A DNA stretch of 61,214 bases from DATLZU01 sp035573855 (lineage in GTDB: Bacteria > Nitrospirota > Nitrospiria > Nitrospirales > Nitrospiraceae): positions 1 to 61,214 of the forward strand of contig DATLZU010000025.1 of the NCBI GenBank assembly GCA_035573855.1, given 5' to 3'. Below are positions 50,675 to 59,620 of the stretch, in pieces (positions within the stretch are counted from its first letter, which is position 1; the number at the start of each line of letters is the position of its first letter). Under the pieces are notes generated by a model that saw only the letters and a program-made list of their open reading frames with translations, had not been told where the DNA came from and made no database searches. The translations under genes were made by a program, and so were the position numbers.

Positions 50675-51679
50675 ATGGCCATTCGCGTCGGCATCAACGG
50701 GTTCGGACGGATCGGGCGGACCGTGTTGCGCGCCTCTTTAAGCGATCCCGATCTGCAGTTTGTCGCCGTCAACGATTTGACGGACGCCAAGACTCTCGCC
50801 TACCTGCTGAAGTATGATTCCGTACACGGCACGCTCAACGCCAAGATCGAGACCAAAGGCGACCAGATTCTCGTCGACGGCAAGGCGATCACGGTGTTGG
50901 CTGTCAAGGATCCCAAGGCTCTCCCCTGGAAAGACCTGGGCGTCGAGTTCGTGATCGAATCGACCGGCCGGTTTACGGATCGGGAAGGGGCCGGACGCCA
51001 TTTATCGGCGGGAGCCAAGGTGGTTGTCATCTCCGCGCCGGCCAAAGACCCCGACGTGACCATCGTGCTTGGTGTGAATGAGCACGTCTACGATCCCAAG
51101 GCTCATTGCATCATCTCCAATGCGTCCTGCACGACAAACTGCCTAGCGCCCGTGGCCAAGGTCTTGCTCGAGAATTTCGGCATCCAGCACGGCGTGATGA
51201 CGACCGTTCACTCTTACACGAACGACCAGCAGTTGCTTGACCTGCCCCACAAAGATCTGCGTCGGGCGCGCGCGGCCGCCATGTCAATGATTCCCACCAG
51301 CACCGGTGCGGCCAAAGCGCTGCATTTGGTTCTGCCACAGCTCAAAGGAAAGATGGACGGGATGGCGATCCGCGTCCCCACGCCGAACGTGTCGCTGGTC
51401 GATCTGACCGTCGAAACCGAGCGAGACTGCGATGTCGCGTCCGTCAACGCAGCTTTCAGACGCGCAGCCGAAGGTCCGCTCAAAGGCATTTTGCAGTATT
51501 GCGAGGAGCCGATCGTGTCGATCGACCAGAAAGGAGACCCCCACTCCGCGACCCTGGACGCGCCGCTGACCACGGTGATCGAACGGCGTCTCGTCAAAGT
51601 CACGGCCTGGTACGACAACGAGTGGGGGTATTCGTGCCGCGTCCGCGATCTCATCAAGTTCATCGCGGCCAGGACTTGA
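50675..51679 (+). CDS. gap: Glyceraldehyde-3-phosphate dehydrogenase
   Basis: 334 aa. NAD-binding GINGFGRIGR, catalytic Cys in SNASCTTNCLAP, a conserved HSYTNDQ and an intact C-terminal WYDNEWGYSCR. Glycolysis/gluconeogenesis, cytoplasm. First of four genes behind a strong predicted promoter. Confidence 0.98.
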   Translation: MAIRVGINGFGRIGRTVLRASLSDPDLQFVAVNDLTDAKTLAYLLKYDSVHGTLNAKIETKGDQILVDGKAITVLAVKDPKALPWKDLGVEFVIESTGRFTDREGAGRHLSAGAKVVVISAPAKDPDVTIVLGVNEHVYDPKAHCIISNASCTTNCLAPVAKVLLENFGIQHGVMTTVHSYTNDQQLLDLPHKDLRRARAAAMSMIPTSTGAAKALHLVLPQLKGKMDGMAIRVPTPNVSLVDLTVETERDCDVASVNAAFRRAAEGPLKGILQYCEEPIVSIDQKGDPHSATLDAPLTTVIERRLVKVTAWYDNEWGYSCRVRDLIKFIAART

Positions 51680-51800
51680 CCGTCCTGGACTGTCCCGATA
51701 GAAAGCCGCGCTCCAGCCCGTCCCGCTTTCCTTCTGGTCCGCCGCCTATCCGGACTGCAGGCGGCGCCGGCGGCGTGAAGCGCGAAGAAGGAGCGGTGCC

Positions 51801-53000
51801 GTGAACCTGCACAAACGGACCATCGAAGACCTGCAGTTGTCCAACAAGCGTGTCATTATCCGTGCCGACTTCAACGTCCCTCTTGACGACTCCCTTCAGG
51901 TGGCCGACGACACCAGGATCCGATCCACGCTGCCGACCATCAATCGCGCGATTGACGAAGGCGCCAAGGTCATCCTGTGCTCGCACCTCGGTCGGCCCAA
52001 GGGAAGATTCGATCCCAAGCTCAGCCTGGCCCCGGTGGCCAAGCGGCTCCAACGGTGGTTGGGTAAGGATGTCCTGTTCGCGCCCGATTGCGTCGGCCCT
52101 TCCGTCGAGAAGTTGGTCGCGCGCATGAAGCCCGGCGACGTGTTGCTCCTGGAAAACCTGCGTTTTCATCCCGGGGAGGAGAAAAACGACGATGAGTTCT
52201 CCAAGGCGCTGGCCTCGTTGGGCGACGTGTACATCAACGACGCTTTCGGCGCCGCCCACCGAGCCCACGCCTCCATCGTCGGGATTCCCAAGTTCATCAA
52301 GGAATCGGCGGCCGGATATCTTTTGAAAAAAGAAATCGAATACCTCGAGGGCGCGGTCGAGAACCCCATCCGCCCGTTCGTGGCGATTCTGGGCGGCGCG
52401 AAGGTTTCCGGCAAGATCGGAGTCATCGAGAATCTCGGCAAGAAAGTCGACAAGGTCATCATCGGGGGCGGCATGGCCTTCACCTTCATTAAGGCAATGG
52501 GGCTGGAAATCGGCAACTCGCTCGTCGAAAACGACATGCTCGATTTTGCCAAAGGCGTCCAGGAACACGCCTTCTCGCGCGGGGTGAAGTTTTATTTGCC
52601 GGTGGACTGCGTTGTGGCGGCCAGCCGGGAACCCGGCGCGGAGACCAAGATCGTGCCCGTGCAGGAAATTCCGAAAGACTGGTACGCCCTGGACATCGGT
52701 CCCGCGTCGGTCAAACTGTTCACCGAAGCGATACAGAACGCGAAGACGATCTTATGGAACGGTCCGATGGGCGTCTTCGAAATGGACGCGTTCGCCCGCG
52801 GGACAATGGCTATCGCTCACGCCGTCGCCAATGCCTATGCCTTGACCATCGTGGGCGGTGGCGATACGGCCCTGGCCGTGCACCGGGCGGGCGAGTCGGA
52901 AAACATGTCGTTCATTTCGACCGGCGGCGGCGCGGCCTTGGAACTCCTGGAAGGCAAGGCACTTCCCGGTCTCGTCGCCTTACCTGACCGAAATTCCTGA
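51801..53000 (+). CDS. pgk: Phosphoglycerate kinase
   Basis: 399 aa, full length. RADFNVPLDD, SHLGRPKG, KVSGKIGVIENL and GGGDTALAV signatures. Start GTG 51801 with GAAGGAG 7 bases upstream. Follows gap by 121 bases; standard lower-glycolysis operon. Confidence 0.98.
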   Translation: MNLHKRTIEDLQLSNKRVIIRADFNVPLDDSLQVADDTRIRSTLPTINRAIDEGAKVILCSHLGRPKGRFDPKLSLAPVAKRLQRWLGKDVLFAPDCVGPSVEKLVARMKPGDVLLLENLRFHPGEEKNDDEFSKALASLGDVYINDAFGAAHRAHASIVGIPKFIKESAAGYLLKKEIEYLEGAVENPIRPFVAILGGAKVSGKIGVIENLGKKVDKVIIGGGMAFTFIKAMGLEIGNSLVENDMLDFAKGVQEHAFSRGVKFYLPVDCVVAASREPGAETKIVPVQEIPKDWYALDIGPASVKLFTEAIQNAKTILWNGPMGVFEMDAFARGTMAIAHAVANAYALTIVGGGDTALAVHRAGESENMSFISTGGGAALELLEGKALPGLVALPDRNS

Positions 53001-53043
53001 AGTGCCGTGCTCCCTCGCATAACAATCCGTCGAGGTCACCGCC

Positions 53044-53823
53044 GTGCGCCGGCTGCTCATCGTGGGCAATTGGAAGATGCATAAGACGGCCTCGGAGGCG
53101 ATCGACTATGTCTGCCGCCTCTCGCCGCTGGTCCCCAAGACAGTGGAGATTGAGGCGGTCCTCGCGCCGCCGTTCACGGCGCTCCAGGCGGTGCGTGACG
53201 CGCTGGCCGGCGATTCCCGCTTTGCCTTGGCCGCGCAGAACCTATTCTGTGAAGATCAGGGCGCATTCACCGGCGAGGTTTCCGGCCCGATGTTGAAAGA
53301 CCTGGGCTGCCGCTACGTGATCGTCGGACATTCCGAACGGCGGCAGATCTTCGGCGAGCAGGACGACCTCATCAACAAGAAGGTACGCGCCGCCGTGAAG
53401 CACGGCCTCCGGCCGATTTTCTGCGTGGGAGAATCGGCCGCCGATCGCGACGCCGATCGTACCGACGCCGTGGTGATTGGACAACTCCTGAAAGGACTGG
53501 CGGATCTGCGCAAAGACGAAGCGACGGCGGTGACGATCGCGTACGAACCGGTGTGGGCCATTGGCACGGGACGAGCCGCTTTACCGGAGCAGGCGGCGGT
53601 CGTGCACCGGACCATCCGGAGGAAGCTCGCGGATCAGTGGGGATCTGATGCGGCGACTGCGATCCGCATCCTGTATGGCGGGAGTGTGACACCGCAGAAC
53701 GTGGAATCGTTGCTGGCTGACGACCACATCGACGGCGCGTTGGTCGGAGGGGCTTGTCTCGATCCGAACGCCTTTGCTACAATCCTCGCCGCTGCGCAAG
53801 CCCGCGCCGCGCGTTCCCGATGA
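53044..53823 (+). CDS. tpiA: Triosephosphate isomerase
   Basis: 259 aa. NWKMHK (Lys11), VGHSERRQIFGE with the catalytic His, and the active-site AYEPVWAIGTG holding the catalytic Glu. Start GTG 53044 with GAGGTCACC upstream. Ends 7 bases before secG. Confidence 0.98.
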   Translation: MRRLLIVGNWKMHKTASEAIDYVCRLSPLVPKTVEIEAVLAPPFTALQAVRDALAGDSRFALAAQNLFCEDQGAFTGEVSGPMLKDLGCRYVIVGHSERRQIFGEQDDLINKKVRAAVKHGLRPIFCVGESAADRDADRTDAVVIGQLLKGLADLRKDEATAVTIAYEPVWAIGTGRAALPEQAAVVHRTIRRKLADQWGSDAATAIRILYGGSVTPQNVESLLADDHIDGALVGGACLDPNAFATILAAAQARAARSR

Positions 53824-53830
53824 GGCAGCG

Positions 53831-54178
53831 ATGTACACCTTGATCGTGATCGTTCATGTGCTGGTCTGTTTCCTCATGATCGGCGCCATCTTGCTCCAGT
53901 CCGGCAAAGGCGCGGAGATCGGCGCCGCCTTCGGCGGCTCCAGCCAGACCGTTTTCGGAAGCCGCGGGCCGGCCAATTTCCTGAGCAAGTTCACGGTGGT
54001 GGCCGCCACCGTATTCATGATCACTTCGCTGAGCCTCGCCATCCTGGCCAAGGAACGTACCTTCTCGTCCACCGTCATCGACTTGAACAAGAAAGCGACG
54101 CCCGCCTCTCCGACAGACGGTCCCAAAGACTCCCCGCCAAGCCGGCCGGCAGAAGAAAGCAAGCCAGCGACTCCATAA
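53831..54178 (+). CDS. secG: SecG subunit of the preprotein translocase
   Basis: 115 aa. Two spans (about 3-20 and 52-74), with GKGAEIGAAFGGSSQTVFGSRG between them, then a Pro/Ser-rich tail. Start ATG 53831 with GAGG 5 bases upstream; a longer frame overlaps tpiA. Confidence 0.95.
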   Translation: MYTLIVIVHVLVCFLMIGAILLQSGKGAEIGAAFGGSSQTVFGSRGPANFLSKFTVVAATVFMITSLSLAILAKERTFSSTVIDLNKKATPASPTDGPKDSPPSRPAEESKPATP

Positions 54179-54186
54179 GTTTTTGG

Positions 54187-54326
54187 CTGTCCGTCACCAG
54201 CTTTCAGTAAAAACTCCGGTCCGCACCACGTAATCAAGCGATCCGCTTCGAACCAAAGCCTCACCCTGTGAGATGGCTCTCCTCTGGAGAGAAGCTGGCC
54301 GCTGGAGACCGATGGCTGACGGCTGT
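54187..54326. repeat. AGC/GGCTG-rich intergenic repeat, copy 4
   Basis: Short imperfect words (ggctgtccgtcaccagctttcag; ctggccgctggagaccgatggctgacggctg) fill most of the 150-base convergent gap between secG and ilvE. Similar composition to the copies at 5449, 18945 and 20966. No clean terminator is visible; AGTTTTT near the secG stop and AAAAACT downstream could pair weakly. Confidence 0.4.
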
Positions 54327-54328
54327 TT

Positions 54329-55243
54329 TTACACCCTCGTCAGCCACGCCTGGTGGGAAGGATCTTCACCTGTGACCACGTCAAAGAAGGCCTTCTGAAG
54401 CGCCATTGTGATCGGCCCGGGTTTGCCCGCCCCGATCCGCCGGTTGTCGATTTCCCGCACAGGGGTGAGTTCCGCTGCTGTCCCTGTCACGAACACTTCG
54501 TCGGCGACGTACATTTCGTCGCGGGTGAACCGTTCTTCCGCTACCGGAATCCCGCGCTCCCGCGCAAGCTGAATGACGGAATTTCGCGTAATGCCTTCAA
54601 GAATGGATGTCAACGGCGTCGTCTTGAGCACGCCTCGCCTGACAATAAAAACATTCTCGCCCGTCCCTTCCGCGACATAGCCCTCGGGATCCAGCATAAT
54701 GGCTTCGTCATATCCGTCCGCCTTTACCTCGCGCTTGGCAAGGATCGAGTTCACGTAGTAGCCGGAGATTTTCCCGCGGGTCATGGAGACATTCACATGG
54801 TGCCGCGTGAAGGACGACACGCGCGCGCGGATGCCGCTGGCCAACGCCTCCTCTCCCAGATAGGCACCCCACCGCCACGCCGCGATCGCGACGCGAATCG
54901 GGTTCTCCCCCGGATAGAGTCCCATCGCGCCGTACCCGATGTAGACCAGCGGACGGATATAGCAGGCCTCCAGCTTGTTCACCCGCACGGTCTCGACGAT
55001 CGCCTCGGTCACCTGTTTTTTGTCATACGGTATCCGAATCATGGCGATATGCGCTGACTCGAAAAGCCGGTCCACATGTTCCGGCAGGCGAAAGATGGCC
55101 GAGCCGTTCTTCCCCTGATAGCAACGAATACCCTCGAAGGCCGCCAAACCGTAGTGGAGAGAATGGGTCAGGACATGGACGTTCGCATCCGCCCAATTCA
55201 CAAACGTGCCGTCCATCCAGATTTTCTCGCTGGGTTGCATCAT
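54329..55243 (-). CDS. ilvE: Branched-chain amino acid aminotransferase
   Basis: 304 aa, class IV PLP enzyme catalysing the last step of Leu/Ile/Val synthesis. WMDGTFVNWADANVHVLTHSLHYGLAAFEG at the N-terminus, SGYYVNSILAK with the PLP Lys region, and EGTGENVFIVRRG are family signatures. Two adjacent ATGs (55243, 55240) follow a G-rich stretch; the first is used. Divergent from rplU. Confidence 0.95.
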   Translation of the reverse strand: MMQPSEKIWMDGTFVNWADANVHVLTHSLHYGLAAFEGIRCYQGKNGSAIFRLPEHVDRLFESAHIAMIRIPYDKKQVTEAIVETVRVNKLEACYIRPLVYIGYGAMGLYPGENPIRVAIAAWRWGAYLGEEALASGIRARVSSFTRHHVNVSMTRGKISGYYVNSILAKREVKADGYDEAIMLDPEGYVAEGTGENVFIVRRGVLKTTPLTSILEGITRNSVIQLARERGIPVAEERFTRDEMYVADEVFVTGTAAELTPVREIDNRRIGAGKPGPITMALQKAFFDVVTGEDPSHQAWLTRV

Positions 55244-55401
55244 GGAGCCCCCAATATGGGTTCGGTTCCGAGACAAGCACAACGGTATAGCAGCGCCCTC
55301 AACCTTGTCAACGAACCGGCAAGTCCTGAGCGAGTGTCTCGTGAATTGAGCTCTGTTCTAAATCCAAATCCTAAGAGCCCTGGATCCCGTCGTCCTTTAC
55401 C

Positions 55402-55430
55402 TTGACAGTTTTTCCGGCCCTGTGTTACAT
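55402..55430 (+). promoter_or_regulatory. Predicted sigma70 promoter of rplU-rpmA-obgE-proB
   Basis: TTGACA at 55402-55407, 17-base spacer, TTACAT at 55425-55430 (TACATA one base on also fits). It ends 33 bases before ATG 55464. Confidence 0.7.
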
Positions 55431-55463
55431 ATTTTCCCTCCCGAAGTGGAGGCGAATGGTATC

Positions 55464-55778
55464 ATGTACGCGATTGTGGAGACCGGCGGCAAACAGTATT
55501 GGGTCGAGCCGGGGACCCTGCTGCAGGTAGAAGCGCTGCCCGGCGAAGTTGGCGGGACGATCGAACTGGATCGAGTCCGGCTGGTCCACGGCGATAACGG
55601 CTTCCTGGTCGGCCAGCCGGTCGTTGAGGGCGCGCGGGTCCTGGCGGAAATCATCAAGCATGGGCGAACCCGTTCAATCACGGTCTTCAAGAAAAAACGT
55701 CGGAAGAACTATCGGCGGACGAAAGGTCACCGGCAGGACTACACGCAGATTCGGGTCACTGACATCCAGACCGCGTGA
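55464..55778 (+). CDS. rplU: 50S ribosomal protein L21
   Basis: 104 aa. Begins MYAIVETGGKQYWVEPG and has FKKKRRKNYRRTKGHRQ, both L21 signatures. ATG 55464 preferred over a start at 55422 because of the conserved N-terminus, with GGAGG upstream at 11 bases. Confidence 0.98.
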   Translation: MYAIVETGGKQYWVEPGTLLQVEALPGEVGGTIELDRVRLVHGDNGFLVGQPVVEGARVLAEIIKHGRTRSITVFKKKRRKNYRRTKGHRQDYTQIRVTDIQTA

Positions 55779-55884
55779 AGCGGCGAGAGCGTCCGGAAAG
55801 CGTGCTCATGAAGCGCCGTCCGTCAGCGAGATGCGATCGACGGTCGGGGCGAGAAACAAACGACGAGCGACGAGGAACTGAACA

Positions 55885-56148
55885 ATGGCAACGAACAAAG
55901 GCGGCGGCTCCTCCCGAAACGGGCGCGACAGCAATCCCCAATATCTTGGCGTCAAGGCGTTCGGCGGTGAAACGGTGAAAGCGGGGAGCATTCTCGTCCG
56001 GCAGCGTGGGACAAAATTCTTTCCCGGCTTCAACGTCGGCCTAGGGCGGGATCATACGCTGTTCGCCAAGATCACCGGGGTGGTGAAATTCGAAGGCGGC
56101 CGGGACAGGCAAAAAGTGAGCGTGTATCCGACCTCCTTGACCGACTAG
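55885..56148 (+). CDS. rpmA: 50S ribosomal protein L27
   Basis: 87 aa. MATNKGGGSSRNGRDS start, LGVKAFGGETVKAGSILVRQRGTKF and GLGRDHTLFAKI are characteristic. Follows rplU after 106 bases with no gene between. Confidence 0.98.
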   Translation: MATNKGGGSSRNGRDSNPQYLGVKAFGGETVKAGSILVRQRGTKFFPGFNVGLGRDHTLFAKITGVVKFEGGRDRQKVSVYPTSLTD

Positions 56149-56274
56149 GGCGGCGCCTTCCCCCTCCTCCTTCTGATCCTTTATCCTGTATCAACGCACG
56201 GTCGCGGTCAGGTTTGACCAAGCAGATACCCTTTGCGCGATCCACAGGATCGAGCGCGGGTCCTGGTGATCTTC

Positions 56275-57300
56275 ATGTTTGTCGATGAAGTCCGCATTTT
56301 CGTGAAGGCCGGGCGTGGCGGAGACGGCGCCTGCAGTTTTCGCCGCGAAAAGTACGTTCCGCACGGGGGACCGGACGGCGGGGACGGCGGGAATGGCGGG
56401 AACGTGATCCTGGTCGCGTCGCACCGCCTCAGCACCCTCCTCGACCTCCGGTACCAGCAGCGGTATGAGGCCCGGGCCGGTAGACCCGGAGAGGGGTCCA
56501 ACCGCCACGGCCGCACCGCCGACGACGTCGTCATTCCGGTCCCGGTCGGCACAATGGTGTTCGACGACGAGACCGGCGAGATGTTGGCCGACTTGGCGGC
56601 GGACGGCGATTCTTTCGTGGCCGCCCACGGGGGGCGCGGCGGCCGCGGCAATTCCCATTTCGCGACGCCCACGAACCGCGTGCCGACGCACTTCGAGCAC
56701 GGCACGCCCGGCGAGGAACGCTGGCTGCGCCTGGAACTCAAGTTGCTGGCCGATGTCGGCTTGGTCGGCTTGCCCAACGCCGGCAAATCCACCTTGATCG
56801 CTGCCATCTCCGCCGCGCGTCCCAAGATTGCGGACTATCCGTTCACGACATTGACCCCCAATCTGGGGGTGGTCCGCCTGGGCGAAGACCGCAGTTTCGT
56901 CGTCGCGGATATTCCCGGCCTGATCGAAGGCGCTCACCAAGGCAAAGGGCTGGGCTTCCAGTTCCTGCGACACATTGAGCGGACGTCGTTTCTGTTGCAC
57001 CTGGTGGACGTGTCGGAGTCCGCGCCGGACGACCCCGTTGCTGCCTTCGAAGTCATGCGGAAAGAGCTGGCGGCCTATGACGCGTCGCTCAAAGCCAAAC
57101 CCTTCGCGGTGGTCGGCACGAAAGTGGACATTCGCGAGTCCGGCTCGCGCCTGGAGCGCCTGCGGACCTATTGCCGACGGCACCGTCTCACATTCTTCCC
57201 GATCTCGGCCGTGACCCGTGAAGGGCTCGACGATCTCATGCGCTTCGTCGGCCAGATAGTGGACGCGTTGAGAAAAGAACCGTGCGCGACGAACTCCTAA
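56275..57300 (+). CDS. obgE: Obg/CgtA GTPase
   Basis: 341 aa. Glycine-rich Obg fold (about 1-155, GRGGDGACSFRREKYVPHGG), GTPase domain with G1 GLPNAGKST, G3 DIPGL, G4 GTKVD and G5 ISAVTREG. G4 has Thr in place of the usual Asn of NKxD. Works in 50S assembly and stress control. ATG 56275; the start of proB lies in its last 19 bases. Confidence 0.97.
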   Translation: MFVDEVRIFVKAGRGGDGACSFRREKYVPHGGPDGGDGGNGGNVILVASHRLSTLLDLRYQQRYEARAGRPGEGSNRHGRTADDVVIPVPVGTMVFDDETGEMLADLAADGDSFVAAHGGRGGRGNSHFATPTNRVPTHFEHGTPGEERWLRLELKLLADVGLVGLPNAGKSTLIAAISAARPKIADYPFTTLTPNLGVVRLGEDRSFVVADIPGLIEGAHQGKGLGFQFLRHIERTSFLLHLVDVSESAPDDPVAAFEVMRKELAAYDASLKAKPFAVVGTKVDIRESGSRLERLRTYCRRHRLTFFPISAVTREGLDDLMRFVGQIVDALRKEPCATNS

Positions 57301-58403
57301 AACACGCCAAACGGATCGTCGTCAAGATCGGCAGCAGTCTGGTCGCCTCGCGCGACTGCGGCCTGCGTCCGGAACAGATCGACCGGTTGGCCGACGAGAT
57401 CGCCTTGCTCAGGACGGGTGGGCGGGAGATCCTGATCGTCTCGTCCGGTGCGATCGTGTCCGGCATCAAGAAACTCGGCCTCAAGACTTATCCAAAGAAT
57501 CTGCCGGTCAAACAGGCCGCCGCCGCCGTCGGCCAGAGTCGGTTGATGTGGGCCTACGAGAAAGCCTTCGAGCGCGTCGGATTCAAGGTCGCCCAGATCC
57601 TGCTCACGCATCAGGACCTCGCCGACCGGCGGCGCTTTCTCAACGCCCGCCACACGTTGACCACGCTGCTCGCATTCGGCGTGGTGCCCATCATCAATGA
57701 GAACGACACGGTGGCGGTGGACGAGATCCGCTTCGGCGACAACGACACCCTGGCTGGCGAGGTCGCGCATTTGGTGGACGCCGATCTATTGGTGATCCTC
57801 TCCGATGTCGACGGGTTCTACACCGAGGACCCGCGACGCAACCCCACAGCGACGTTGATTCCCCTCATCCCGGACGTCACGGAGGACATCGAGCACCGCG
57901 CCGGACTCTCCTCCACCTTCGAAGGCACGGGCGGCATGGCGACAAAGGTGCGCGCCGCCAAGAAGGTGGCCGAGTACGGCGTGGCCACGTTGATCCTCAA
58001 CGGGGGAAAGCCCGGGCTCTTGCCGGCCGTGTTCGCCGGTCAGCCGGGGGGCAGCCTGTTTTTGGCTCGCAGCCGCCGCTTGACCAGCCGCAAGCAGTGG
58101 ATCGCCTTCACCCTGCGCGCCCGTGGATCGCTCAAACTGGACGACGGCGCGGTGGAAGCGCTGACGAAACGGGGCAAGAGTCTGCTGGCCTCGGGCATCA
58201 TGGACGTGAGCGGCCGGTTCGAAGCAGGCGACCCGGTCGCCTGCACGAATCGCGACGGCAAAGAATTCGCGAAGGGACTGGTGAATTTCTCTTCCGAGAC
58301 CCTGGCCCGCATCAAAGGCCTGAAGACGCCGGAGATCCAACAACTCCTCGGTCAGCAGGAGTATGAAGAGGTCATTCACCGGGACAACCTGGTGATCCTC
58401 TAG
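57282..58403 (+). CDS. proB: Glutamate 5-kinase
   Basis: 373 aa, first step of proline synthesis. Amino-acid kinase domain (IVVKIGSSLVAS; SSGAIVSGIKKLG; NENDTVAVDEIRFGDNDTL) and a C-terminal PUA domain. Start GTG 57282, overlapping obgE by 19 bases. Confidence 0.97.
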   Translation: MRDELLKHAKRIVVKIGSSLVASRDCGLRPEQIDRLADEIALLRTGGREILIVSSGAIVSGIKKLGLKTYPKNLPVKQAAAAVGQSRLMWAYEKAFERVGFKVAQILLTHQDLADRRRFLNARHTLTTLLAFGVVPIINENDTVAVDEIRFGDNDTLAGEVAHLVDADLLVILSDVDGFYTEDPRRNPTATLIPLIPDVTEDIEHRAGLSSTFEGTGGMATKVRAAKKVAEYGVATLILNGGKPGLLPAVFAGQPGGSLFLARSRRLTSRKQWIAFTLRARGSLKLDDGAVEALTKRGKSLLASGIMDVSGRFEAGDPVACTNRDGKEFAKGLVNFSSETLARIKGLKTPEIQQLLGQQEYEEVIHRDNLVIL

Positions 58404-58413
58404 GAGCAATGAG

Positions 58414-58509
58414 GAATTCTGAATGCTGAGTGATGAATTGCCGGACTAGCGGTATCCTGCCCTGATCCTATGTCCTTTTTAAATTCACAATTCAGAATTC
58501 ACAATTCAG
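58414..58509. repeat. AT-rich element with inverted and tandem repeats between proB and nadD
   Basis: GAATTCTGAAT at 58414-58424 is the reverse complement of ATTCAGAATTC at 58490-58500 (11 bp). The right arm lies in a perfect tandem AATTCACAATTCAG, twice (58482-58509). Its left part resembles the 21259-21320 element. Low GC compared with the surroundings. Confidence 0.6.
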
Positions 58510-58518
58510 AATTTTAAG

Positions 58519-59205
58519 ATGCGTCTCGGCTTATTCGGCGGCACGTTCAATCCGATCCACGTCTGCCACCTCACGATCGCCGCACAGACGCGGGACCGGA
58601 TGGGGCTCGACCGAGTTCTCTTCATCCCCACCGGCGATCCGCCGCATAAGCCGCCGGGCGTGCTCGCGCGGGCGGAGCATCGCTACGAAATGGTCCGGCT
58701 CGCCATCGCCGGCGAACCGACCTTCGCCCTGACCGACATCGAGATCCGCCGCCAGACGAAGTCCTATTCGATTGACACGGTGCGGGAGCTGCAGCGCACC
58801 CACGGCGCATCGACCTCCCTCTTCTTTATCATCGGCCTCGACGCCTTTTTGGACTTCGACAGTTGGCGGGAGGCACCGACCCTGCTGCGCCTCTGTCATT
58901 TCGTCGTTGTTTCGCGGCCCGGCGCGCTGTTCCGTTCGATCGAGAAGGTCTCCTTGCTGCCGCCGATCGAACCGGCACGGCTGACCGAGCTTGACGCCGA
59001 TCAGCGAGCGCGCGTCGACGTTCAGATCCCCGACGGCCCGGGCCTTTCGCTGCTCCGCCTTCCGCCCTGCACGGTCTCCGCCTCGGACATCCGCCTCCGC
59101 ATTCGGCAACGCCTGGGCTTGGCTAATCTGTTGCCCGCCCCCGTTGAATCCTATATAATCCAGCACAAGCTCTATTGGGAGGACACCGATCATACCGGAG
59201 TCTAA
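58519..59205 (+). CDS. nadD: Nicotinate-mononucleotide adenylyltransferase
   Basis: 228 aa. Nucleotidyltransferase signature GLFGGTFNPIHVCHL and the late SASDIRLRIRQ (ISSTxIR-type). NAD synthesis. ATG 58519 has no clear ribosome site, following directly on the AT-rich repeat. Overlaps rsfS by 14 bases. Confidence 0.96.
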   Translation: MRLGLFGGTFNPIHVCHLTIAAQTRDRMGLDRVLFIPTGDPPHKPPGVLARAEHRYEMVRLAIAGEPTFALTDIEIRRQTKSYSIDTVRELQRTHGASTSLFFIIGLDAFLDFDSWREAPTLLRLCHFVVVSRPGALFRSIEKVSLLPPIEPARLTELDADQRARVDVQIPDGPGLSLLRLPPCTVSASDIRLRIRQRLGLANLLPAPVESYIIQHKLYWEDTDHTGV

Positions 59206-59617
59206 GGCCAAGGCTCTCGCGATTGCCCGGGCATCCCTCGACAAAAAGGCCTCCGATGTCCTGATCCTTCACGTCGCGAAACTGACCTCCGTCGCCGATT
59301 ATCTGGTGCTGTGTTCCGGGGAATCGGAACGTCAAGTCAAGGCCATCGCAGACAACGTGGACGCGGTCCTCTCGGCGCAGCGATCCGCGCCGCTCAGCAT
59401 TGAAGGTACCTCCGCGTCCACCTGGATTCTGATGGACTTCGGCGACGTGGTCGCGCATGTGTTCCGCAAGGACGTGCGCGAACACTATGCGTTGGAAAAA
59501 CTGTGGGCTGATGCCAAACGAGTCCGGTTGCCCTCGGAAGGTTCGTCCAGCCCGGCCCCGGTCCGCCAGACTCCACGGGCCCGTCCGGTTCGGGTCCGGT
59601 CGCGAAAACAGGCCTGA
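59192..59617 (+). CDS. rsfS: Ribosome silencing factor RsfS with non-standard start codon
   Basis: 141 aa. ALAIARASLDKKASDVLILHV, SVADYLVLCSGESERQVKAIAD and ILMDFGDVVAHVFRKDVREHYALEKLW are the full RsfS/YbeB fold. Binds L14 (uL14) to block subunit joining. In this frame there is no ATG, GTG or TTG between the stop at 59156-59158 and GTG 59306, which would delete the conserved first third. GGAGG at 59178-59182 is placed for ATA 59192 (spacing 9; PESKAKA follows) or ATC 59189 (spacing 6). I use ATA because M-P-x-S-K is the likely family N-terminus. Either a rare start codon or a base error. Confidence 0.85.
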   Translation: MPESKAKALAIARASLDKKASDVLILHVAKLTSVADYLVLCSGESERQVKAIADNVDAVLSAQRSAPLSIEGTSASTWILMDFGDVVAHVFRKDVREHYALEKLWADAKRVRLPSEGSSSPAPVRQTPRARPVRVRSRKQA

Positions 59618-59620
59618 GCC

